Virus record (IMG/VR): IMGVR_UViG_3300025425_000136
Coordinates: 1 to 26,402 of that record
DNA: 26,402 bases
DNA from: a virus
Reading direction: 5' to 3' (one strand)
Part shown: piece by piece, positions 21,436 to 26,402 of the stretch
Position numbering within the stretch: position 1 is the stretch's first letter
Layout of the letters: each line of letters opens with the position of its first letter
Made by a program: the position numbers and the translations under genes
The notes under the pieces: generated by a model
Databases searched by the model: none
Seen by the model: the letters and a program-made list of their open reading frames with translations, nothing else
Told to the model about the DNA's origin: nothing

Positions 21436-21472
21436 TTATAAAAAACCTACAACACAGATGCTAGGAAGATGG
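21428..21472 (+). pseudogene. 5' fragment of the nucleotidyltransferase gene, cut by endonuclease insertion
   Basis: Fifteen codons reading MFDYKKPTTQMLGRW match the start of the complete gene at 22260 (PCSQMLGRFQPWHPGH) up to the residues just before its HxGH motif. In the shared QMLGR the codons are CAG ATG CTA GGA AGA here against CAA ATG CTC GGC AGA there. The fragment overlaps the DUF2061 stop as the original gene would have done and runs in frame into the endonuclease. A fused product is therefore possible, but the endonuclease has its own promoter and ribosome site. Confidence 0.72.
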
Positions 21473-21480
21473 CACGATAT

Positions 21481-21488
21481 GATAAATA
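21481..21488 (+). promoter_or_regulatory. Late-type promoter box of the GIY-YIG endonuclease
   Basis: GATAAATA, 8 nt before ATG 21497 and 20 nt before ATG 21509, the latter with GGAG at 21499-21502. The surrounding bases resemble the module before the HNH endonuclease at 6335. Confidence 0.55.
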
Positions 21489-21508
21489 ACTTTGTAATGG
21501 AGAAGGTT

Positions 21509-22267
21509 ATGGACTCATTTGTATATCGTTGGACAAACAAGACATCGAATAAGATTTATATAGGATTCCACAAAGGAACAGAAGACGACGGCTATGTATG
21601 TTCTTCGGGATCTGAAAAGTTTTGGAACGATTTTAATAATCCTGATTATATTTGGGAGAGAGAAATTCTACACAAAGGCCTGATGAAAGAATGCCAAGAA
21701 GTTGAAAATAGAATGTTAAATGAATTGGATATTACATCTGAAAATGTATATAATCAACGAAATAATATAATGTTTAATTTGGACGACGAAGTAAGAAAAA
21801 AGTTAAGTGAAGCCGCAAAGAAAAGAAATCAAAATCCTGAGTATATAGAAAAACTAAGACAAGCATCTCTGGCATTATGGAAAGACCCTGCTCACAGAGA
21901 AAGAATTAAACAAACACAAACAGGTAAATCTGTAAGTGAAGAAACAAAACAAAAACTACGAGAAGCAAATCTAGGAAAGAAACAGTCGAAAGAAACAATC
22001 GCTAAAAGGGTTGAAAAACTTAAAGGCCATACAGTCGCTGAAGAAACTAAAAGAAAAATATCAGAAAGTTCTAAAGGTAAAGTAGTTAGTAAAGAAGTAT
22101 TAATGCGACAATATGGAATATGCACCCCATATGGCGAGTTTGAAAGTATTTTGGCATTTGTAAGATATACAAAAGAGCACAATATAAGTAAATTGAAATG
22201 GAAAGGGTCGGTAGTTAAAAAACTAAAAGATCCTACGCAACTCGAATGGAGATATTTAAATGAGTAA
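21509..22267 (+). CDS. GIY-YIG homing endonuclease with NUMOD3-like repeats
   Basis: About 252 residues from the ATG at 21509, which has GGAG six nt upstream; the frame is open back to 21428 through the nucleotidyltransferase fragment. The GIY-YIG nuclease domain is at the N-terminus: FVYRWTNKTSNKIYIGFHKG at 4-23, WEREILHKGLMKECQEVENR with the catalytic Glu region, then QRNNIMFNLDDEVR. The middle and C-terminal parts hold repeated short DNA-contact modules, including TGKSVSEETKQKLREANLGK, KGHTVAEETKRKISESSKGK and a final YGICTPYGEFESILAFV. This resembles the Seg endonucleases of T4. Its stop overlaps the start of the intact target gene. The nuclease family differs from the one at 6348 although the insertion style is the same. 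Confidence 0.9.
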   Translation: MDSFVYRWTNKTSNKIYIGFHKGTEDDGYVCSSGSEKFWNDFNNPDYIWEREILHKGLMKECQEVENRMLNELDITSENVYNQRNNIMFNLDDEVRKKLSEAAKKRNQNPEYIEKLRQASLALWKDPAHRERIKQTQTGKSVSEETKQKLREANLGKKQSKETIAKRVEKLKGHTVAEETKRKISESSKGKVVSKEVLMRQYGICTPYGEFESILAFVRYTKEHNISKLKWKGSVVKKLKDPTQLEWRYLNE

Positions 22268-22679
22268 ATTTAGCTGGCAGGCACCTTGTAGCCAAATGCT
22301 CGGCAGATTTCAGCCATGGCATCCTGGCCACACTGCACTATTTAAAAAAGCATTGCTAGAGACTGGACAAGTTTGTATTCAAATTCGTGATGTTGGCGGC
22401 ATTGTTGGAACTGACGCTGGCGCTGATAGAACTGCAACAAAACAAGACGACAATCCTTTTGAATTTGAAACTGTAAAGAATAATATTATTGCTGCATTGT
22501 TTAATGAGGGCTTTACATATAACAACGAATATGTTATAATGCAAGTACCAAACATTGTAGATATTAGTTATGGTCGTGGCGTAGGATATACATTTACGCA
22601 ACATGACCTAGGCGAAGAGATACATAATATAAGTGCTACACAAATTAGAGCACAACTAAGAGAACAAGGTAAACTATAA
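22260..22679 (+). CDS. HxGH nucleotidyltransferase, NMN adenylyltransferase-like
   Basis: 139-residue protein with QMLGRFQPWHPGHTALFKKA (residues 12-31) containing the HxGH catalytic motif, VCIQIRDVGGIVGTDAGADR, and the C-terminal ISATQIRAQL, which fits the ISxTxIR motif of NMN adenylyltransferases and related enzymes. It would transfer a nucleotide from ATP or CTP to a phosphorylated small molecule. An NAD-salvage role is possible, but no Nudix or NAMPT neighbour is seen; partnership with the kinase at 20817 is an alternative. Its first codons are recoded relative to the fragment at 21428. The stop codon leads straight into a zinc-finger remnant. Confidence 0.78.
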   Translation: MSKFSWQAPCSQMLGRFQPWHPGHTALFKKALLETGQVCIQIRDVGGIVGTDAGADRTATKQDDNPFEFETVKNNIIAALFNEGFTYNNEYVIMQVPNIVDISYGRGVGYTFTQHDLGEEIHNISATQIRAQLREQGKL

Positions 22680-22763
22680 TGCCTGATTTGCGAGCATTGC
22701 GGAAAGCAAATAACAAAACAAAATTATTTGCGTTGGCACGGCGCAAAGTGCAAGGAGGCGTAA
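22680..22763 (+). pseudogene. Zinc-finger remnant, endonuclease-tail-like
   Basis: Directly after the nucleotidyltransferase stop, the same frame reads CLICEHCGKQITKQNYLRWH, then GAKCKEA and a stop. The C-x2-C...W-H-G-x2-C pattern is typical of the small zinc finger at the end or in the linker of phage homing endonucleases. The nearby ATG at 22679 (overlapping TAATG) is one base out of frame with it, suggesting a frameshifted tiny gene or a fragment left by recombination. Its last bases hold the AAGGAGG ribosome site of the next gene. Confidence 0.5.
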
Positions 22764-23321
22764 ATGGATATTGATATAGACTTTGCTGACAGAACAATTG
22801 TGCTTGCACAACTCAAGCACCGTGTTGCTAAACTTGACTCAGACAAGAAGCATAACACAGGAGTCTATGCAACTGAAATTCCACACAACCCTGTAGACAA
22901 CTTAGCCACCGTTGACTACAAGACTGCTGAAGAACGTGGCTACTTTAAACTAGACTTTCTAAACGTCAGCATCTATAAAGATGTTAGAGACGAAACACAT
23001 TTAACAGAATTAATGGAGAAGGAACCACTATGGCAACTATTGGAGCACGAGGACTTCAGCGAAAAAGTATTTCATCTGAACGGGCACGGCGCACTATTGA
23101 AGCAATTGAAACCTACATCGGTATCACAGTTAGCAGCGACGCTGGCGATCATTCGTCCAGCCAAGAGACATCTAGCGAACGAAAGCTGGGAAAAGATAAT
23201 GCAGGGAGTTTGGACTAAGCCGACCAACGGCGAGTATTACTTTAAGAAGGCCCACGGTATTGCCTACGCAGCAGCTTGTGTTGTACACATGAATTTAATA
23301 TGCGAACAGTTGTCTACCTAA
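22764..23321 (+). CDS. Miniature DnaE-like (DNA polymerase III alpha) protein
   Basis: 185 residues with three landmarks of the C-family polymerase palm in the correct order: MDIDIDFADRTIVLAQL at the very start (the PDxDxDF motif with two catalytic Asp), GYFKLDFLNVSIYKDV at about 54-69 (the K-x-D-F-L motif with the third Asp), and FKKAHGIAYAAACVVHMN near the end (the K-S/A-H-x-x-x-Y motif). Bacterial DnaE is about 1,100 residues, so PHP, thumb, most of the fingers, clamp-binding and OB parts are missing. Similar short proteins exist in marine T4-like phages, so this is not a truncation in this genome. Whether it polymerises or has another role is unknown. The ATG is set by AAGGAGG at 22753-22759. 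Its 3' end overlaps a minus-strand gene by 8 nt. Confidence 0.7.
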   Translation: MDIDIDFADRTIVLAQLKHRVAKLDSDKKHNTGVYATEIPHNPVDNLATVDYKTAEERGYFKLDFLNVSIYKDVRDETHLTELMEKEPLWQLLEHEDFSEKVFHLNGHGALLKQLKPTSVSQLAATLAIIRPAKRHLANESWEKIMQGVWTKPTNGEYYFKKAHGIAYAAACVVHMNLICEQLST

Positions 23322-23682
23322 CTTTGCGTATCAGCTGTACACTTTTACGTTTGATACGTTTAAAATTTAGATCGTTTAGATTAACACACGGTCCTATTGT
23401 TACTCTAACATCCTTGCTGTTCATAGTCATCATTGCATAACTAAATGCCTGCATTTCTTTTATTAGGAAAATGTTTATAGGCAGCATCCTATTTGACTCC
23501 CACCACCAAACATTGCCCATTTCTAAAAATGCTTCCTTCTCTAAGTTAGTCTTTAACGAGGTGAATATATACATGCTGGTTATATATGCATCTTGATTTG
23601 CAATGATGCCGACGTACTCGTTGCCACCATAAGTGACTACGCTGATAAAGGGGAAGTTGTTTTCAATATCTTTTAATAACAT
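23314..23682 (-). CDS. Conserved phage protein of unknown function (minus strand)
   Basis: 122-residue protein with MLLKDIENNFPFISVVTYGG followed by EYVGIIANQDAYITSMYIFT, a compact strand-rich N-terminal region, then WWWESNRMLPINIFLIKEM and a basic C-terminal tail FKRIKRKSVQLIRKVR that could bind nucleic acid. I associate this sequence with small proteins common in marine T4-like phages but know no function. It reads opposite to its neighbours, converging on the mini-DnaE gene and diverging from the probable virion protein at 23702, whose late promoter lies in the 19-nt gap. Confidence 0.8.
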   Translation of the reverse strand: MLLKDIENNFPFISVVTYGGNEYVGIIANQDAYITSMYIFTSLKTNLEKEAFLEMGNVWWWESNRMLPINIFLIKEMQAFSYAMMTMNSKDVRVTIGPCVNLNDLNFKRIKRKSVQLIRKVR

Positions 23683-23689
23683 ATTTCTC

Positions 23690-23697
23690 GATAAATA
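23690..23697 (+). promoter_or_regulatory. Late-type promoter box GATAAATA
   Basis: GATAAATACTAG directly precedes the ATG at 23702, with 4 nt between box and start codon. No Shine-Dalgarno fits in this space, so the mRNA is expected to be leaderless. Confidence 0.65.
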
Positions 23698-23701
23698 CTA
23701 G

Positions 23702-24484
23702 ATGCAATTAACACCTAGATATTTAGTCAATAACAGAACGACCATTATTACTAATGACGCAGGATTCATTACGGAGTACAGACCAGTGTATCAAAGACAT
23801 ATAAACGTATATAGAGGCATTGACAATGTGCTTGATTTTAAAATACTCAATGCTGATCAAAAGCCAATTGACATTACAAACTATACACCCAAGTTCCAAG
23901 CGTTTGATGAAAATAGATTATTAGTAATTGAACACAACGGCGAACTTATTACCGGCGACGATAGCGCTCCTACTAGAGGACTATTCAAAGTTACAGTTAC
24001 TGACAACGATCTATTAAACATTGATCAACAATATCTTTCTTACAACGTACACCTTATAGACAACACCACTAATGTTCCAGTGTTAACTTATTCAAATACT
24101 AATTTTGGAATGAACGGAACGATCTATGTAAGTGAAACAGCATTTCCAGGGCCCGCAGCCGCAACTAGCATTATTACTTTTACTGAAGATAATAGTGTAT
24201 GGAATAGCGAATCAACTAACGCACAGCCAGGTATAAACGGCAACGATGCATTACATACTGCTGTAGTATACACTGACAGTTATATTGGTAATGTAGTTGT
24301 CCAAGCTACGTTAGAAAATCAAGTTACCGGCACAACAGTTTGGACAGACATTACAACTATAACACTTGTCGGAACTGAAACAGAACCTACACCTGTAAAC
24401 TTTAACGGAGTGTTTAGTTTTGTAAGATTCCAAGCATCAGCAGATCCTGCAGATAAAATAACAAAAATTTTAATAAGGAATTAA
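23702..24484 (+). CDS. Probable virion structural protein
   Basis: 260 residues, strand-rich, no Cys, low in Lys, with repeated Thr/Asn/Asp content typical of phage tail or baseplate proteins. The N-terminal half (INVYRGIDNVLDFKILNADQ, KPIDITNYTPKFQAF) has the look of an Ig-like or BppU-type baseplate domain. The C-terminal part (DALHTAVVYTDSYIGNVVVQ, TGTTVWTDITTITLVGTETE) resembles a beta-sandwich with a discoidin-like rhythm. It is driven by a late-type promoter whose box ends 4 nt before the ATG. Its exact position in the virion is unknown. Confidence 0.7.
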   Translation: MQLTPRYLVNNRTTIITNDAGFITEYRPVYQRHINVYRGIDNVLDFKILNADQKPIDITNYTPKFQAFDENRLLVIEHNGELITGDDSAPTRGLFKVTVTDNDLLNIDQQYLSYNVHLIDNTTNVPVLTYSNTNFGMNGTIYVSETAFPGPAAATSIITFTEDNSVWNSESTNAQPGINGNDALHTAVVYTDSYIGNVVVQATLENQVTGTTVWTDITTITLVGTETEPTPVNFNGVFSFVRFQASADPADKITKILIRN

Positions 24485-25234
24485 ATGTCTACTCTAGTTA
24501 TAACTACGTTTTCAGAAGACGGTTACTACTTGTATGGGAAAAAATTAATTGAGACTTGGCAACAGTATTGGCCAGCTAGTGGATACACATTACGAATATA
24601 TGCTGAGCATAATTTAGTAGTTGACGATCCAAGGATTGAAATAATTAATCTAAATGACGTAAGTCCAAAGTTACTTGCATTTAAAAAAAATTGTAACATT
24701 AGTCTTGAATCAGAAACTAACAAAAAGTTAATTCATAAAATAGAAAAGACAGTAAAGTGGTGTCATAAAGTTTATGCAATCGAACATGCATTACACAGCA
24801 ATCACGATTATCTTATATACTTAGACGGAGACACTTATACTATAAACAATGTCCATCCAGGGGCATTAGAATCATTATCAGAAAAATGTTTGTTTAGTGT
24901 ACACTTTGAAAGACTAAAAGGTATGGCACACTATGAAACTGGATTACTTATATTCAACAAGCATCATGAACAAATAGGTGACCTAAAAGAACATATTACT
25001 AGTGCATACGACACTGGCGAAATATTTGAACTTCCTAAGAGCTGGGACGGTTTTTGGTTTGCTATACTGCACGAGCGTAGAGGATATCAAGTTAGAGATC
25101 TTGCTGGCGGAAAATTTAGAGGAGTCTTTACTAATCCAGTTGTAAAGAAGATCCTTGTGCATCTAGCAGGAAACGACAAGTACGAAGGCCAAGGCTTTAA
25201 TACATTTTCTGGTAAAAAAATACTCCAAAACTGA
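24485..25234 (+). CDS. GT-A type glycosyltransferase, paralogue of the minus-strand enzyme
   Basis: 249-residue probable glycosyltransferase: TLVITTFSEDGYYLYGKKLI, RIEIINLNDVSPKLLAFKKN, KWCHKVYAIEHALHSNHDYL, then IYLDGDTYTINN with DGD as the DxD site, and YETGLLIFNKHHEQIG, KSWDGFWFAILHERRGYQ. The same order occurs in the minus-strand gene at 12394-13230, so they are related. It starts immediately after the virion protein stop (AATTAAATG) and may be transcribed from the same late promoter, which would place its activity late in infection, for example on virion proteins. The acceptor is unknown. Confidence 0.8.
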   Translation: MSTLVITTFSEDGYYLYGKKLIETWQQYWPASGYTLRIYAEHNLVVDDPRIEIINLNDVSPKLLAFKKNCNISLESETNKKLIHKIEKTVKWCHKVYAIEHALHSNHDYLIYLDGDTYTINNVHPGALESLSEKCLFSVHFERLKGMAHYETGLLIFNKHHEQIGDLKEHITSAYDTGEIFELPKSWDGFWFAILHERRGYQVRDLAGGKFRGVFTNPVVKKILVHLAGNDKYEGQGFNTFSGKKILQN

Positions 25235-25263
25235 TTGACACATGGATACATTAATGCTATAAT
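25235..25263 (+). promoter_or_regulatory. Perfect-consensus sigma-70 promoter, leaderless geometry
   Basis: TTGACA (25235-25240), 17-bp spacer, TATAAT (25258-25263): both boxes are perfect. The A of the ATG at 25270 is 7 nt after the -10 box. This start belongs to a truncated primase 5' end; the intact primase begins 215 nt further on. Confidence 0.9.
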
Positions 25264-25269
25264 AATAGC

Positions 25270-25338
25270 ATGAGTATTGTTTCTGACATTATAACAACAC
25301 ACTTGCCTGGCTTAAAAAGTCAAAAACATATGAAGTAA
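25270..25338 (+). pseudogene. Duplicated 5' fragment of the primase gene
   Basis: A 22-codon frame beginning MSIVSDIITTHLPG matches the start of the intact primase at 25485 (MSIVSDVLIAYY) in its first residues. Codons for the shared MSIVSD are ATG AGT ATT GTT TCT GAC here and ATG TCA ATA GTT TCG GAT there. The frame then stops at 25336-25338. It keeps the strong promoter and leaderless start that presumably once served the whole primase gene. Confidence 0.7.
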
Positions 25339-25484
25339 CATTTCCAGACGGTCATACAGAAGTTGTAAAATCATTTAGAGGATGGTGCAAGGATAATAAT
25401 TATCCTTATTATAAACTGTATAATACTATTAGAAATAACAAGCCGTCAAAAGATGGATGGCAAGTGCGGATAATTGAGGATTAA
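25287..25484 (+). pseudogene. C-terminal remnant of a homing endonuclease
   Basis: An open frame without a start codon reads, from about 25302, LAWLKKSKTYEVTFPDGHTE, then VVKSFRGWCKDNNYPYYKLY, then NTIRNNKPSKDGWQVRIIED and a stop at 25482-25484. The order VTFPDG...V-K-S/N-F...C-K-x-N-N...K-D/K-G-W is the helix-turn-helix tail of phage GIY-YIG and HNH endonucleases. The nuclease domain is missing. The stop codon abuts the intact primase ATG, and the GAGGA before it serves as the primase ribosome site. Confidence 0.65.
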
Positions 25485-26402
25485 ATGTCAATAGTTTCGG
25501 ATGTATTAATTGCATATTATACACAAGGTAGTAAAGTAAAAACTACACCAAGCGGTTGGATGTCAAGAAATGCGCCCTGCTGTCATCACAACGGCAACAC
25601 TGCTGACACTAGAGGTCGCGGCGGACTTATCTCAGAAGGTGATACTGTTAGCTTCCATTGCTTTAACTGTGGATTCAAAGCCAGCTGGCAACCCGGGCGC
25701 GGTGTTAGCAAAGGACTGCGTCTGCTACTTGTTTGGTTAGGTGCACCTGATGATGCAATCAACAAGCTGACACTAGATGTAATGCGCATCAATGAAGGTG
25801 TAGAAGTAAAGCAACGTAAGATTGATATTCCTACATTTGAAACTGTGCCATTACCGCCCGATGCTGTTAAGGTATCAGATATTACTGAGTTTAATAAGTT
25901 CAGCATGGCTATCTTAGAATACATGGCTGTGCGTAACCTAAACTTAGACGATACAGATTACTATTGGAGTCCTAGCTTGGGCTATCGTGATAGACTGATC
26001 ATTCCGTTCTACTACGAGAAACGTATTGTAGGTTGGACTGCTAGAACTATTATAGCAGACAAACAGCCCAAGTACCTTACAGAAACGCAGCCGGGCTTTG
26101 TGTACGGACTAGACGAGCAAGGGCATAACAAGGTGTTTGCTATTGTATGCGAAGGCCCAGTAGACGCTATTCACATAGATGGGTGTGCGCTTACCGGAAG
26201 TGAAATTGGCGATCAACAAGCACTGCTAATTAATAGACTAGCTAAAGATATTTACATTGTACCGGACAGAGACAAAGCAGGTAGCAAACTAATTGAAGCT
26301 GCTATCGAACGCGGATGGGGTGTTAGCTTACCGGAGTGGGATGCTGACATTAACGATATCGGTGACGCTGTGGCTAAGTACGGCAGACTATATACATTAT
26401 AC
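25485..26402 (+). CDS. 61: DNA primase gp61, truncated by the window edge
   Basis: 306 codons are visible with no stop. Synthesises RNA primers and pairs with helicase gp41 in T4. The N-terminal zinc-binding domain has APCCHHNG at 30-37 and HCFNCGF at 58-64. The core has SLGYRDRLIIPFYYEKRIVG, and the TOPRIM domain shows VCEGPVDAIHIDG (Glu223, 221-233) and IVPDRDKAGSKLI (258-270) with the acidic DxD. Length is close to T4 gp61 (342), so only a short end is missing. The ATG at 25485 follows GAGGA and directly abuts the stop of the endonuclease remnant. Its native strong promoter now lies 215 nt upstream, in front of a duplicated 5' fragment. Confidence 0.93.
   Translation, partial: MSIVSDVLIAYYTQGSKVKTTPSGWMSRNAPCCHHNGNTADTRGRGGLISEGDTVSFHCFNCGFKASWQPGRGVSKGLRLLLVWLGAPDDAINKLTLDVMRINEGVEVKQRKIDIPTFETVPLPPDAVKVSDITEFNKFSMAILEYMAVRNLNLDDTDYYWSPSLGYRDRLIIPFYYEKRIVGWTARTIIADKQPKYLTETQPGFVYGLDEQGHNKVFAIVCEGPVDAIHIDGCALTGSEIGDQQALLINRLAKDIYIVPDRDKAGSKLIEAAIERGWGVSLPEWDADINDIGDAVAKYGRLYTLY

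Noticed and set aside
21428-22267. Endonuclease beginning at 21428 as one natural 279-residue protein
   Set aside because: The first 15 codons match the nucleotidyltransferase N-terminus, and a promoter box and GGAG site precede the ATG at 21509, so the longer frame is probably a chance fusion.
23030-23218. 62-residue plus-strand frame inside the mini-DnaE gene
   Set aside because: It is fully embedded in another frame of a gene with recognisable motifs, and I saw no recognisable protein feature in it, although a GGAG-like site is near its ATG.
25270-25484. Programmed -1 frameshift joining the primase fragment to the endonuclease tail
   Set aside because: The A-rich stretch near 25313-25318 does not form a canonical slippery heptamer in the required frame, and the tail lacks a nuclease domain, so decay is the simpler explanation.

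Overview
The window is a 26.4 kb piece of a T4-like tailed phage (myovirus) genome. It is AT-rich, densely packed, and almost entirely on the + strand. Hallmark genes are the C-terminal part of the large terminase (gp17), single-strand binding protein gp32, UvsX, UvsY, UvsW, a probable gp62-like clamp-loader subunit and the primase gp61 (cut by the right edge). The accessory content (APS-kinase-like P-loop kinase, DUF2061 membrane protein, cupins, a miniature DnaE-like protein, many glycosyltransferases) resembles marine T4-like phages of the pelagiphage/cyanophage type. The host cannot be told from the sequence.

Layout. 1-2100: terminase end and a large protein behind a late-type promoter. 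2130-5080: recombination block gp32, uvsX, small acidic protein, uvsY. 5067-14109: a glycan island with GT-A and GT-B glycosyltransferases, methyltransferases and a cytidylyltransferase-cupin fusion. It includes two minus-strand genes and is interrupted by an HNH homing endonuclease. 14127-18924: an unknown protein, then UvsW broken into two genes by a split intein with a free-standing Vsr-like endonuclease between the halves, then another unknown protein. 18934-22679: cupin, small conserved proteins, a deleted hydrolase remnant, clamp-loader-like gene, zinc-finger protein, kinase, DUF2061 and an HxGH nucleotidyltransferase interrupted by a GIY-YIG endonuclease. 22680-26402: mini-DnaE, a minus-strand unknown, a probable virion protein, a glycosyltransferase, and primase preceded by a duplicated 5' fragment and a decayed endonuclease tail. 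There is no gene-free stretch longer than about 300 bases. I saw no tRNA, CRISPR array or insertion sequence.

The most striking theme is invasion by homing endonucleases. At three places (6290-7078, 21428-22310, 25270-25520) the order is: a short 5' fragment of a target gene, then an endonuclease or its remnant, then a complete copy of the target whose first codons encode similar residues with almost entirely different synonymous codons. At the fourth place, UvsW, the Walker A motif is cut between Lys and Thr by an atypically split class 1 intein (27-residue N part, about 135-residue C part). The endonuclease between the halves is preceded by a 12-bp exact copy of the Walker A coding sequence, which also supplies its ribosome binding site.

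Regulation can be read from the sequence. Four sigma-70-type promoters all have 17-bp spacers, and three of them put the predicted +1 exactly on the A of an ATG, implying leaderless early mRNAs. Five late-type boxes, (G/C)ATAAATA, lie 4-8 nt upstream of an ATG; two of these sit at the starts of the two intact target-linked endonucleases.
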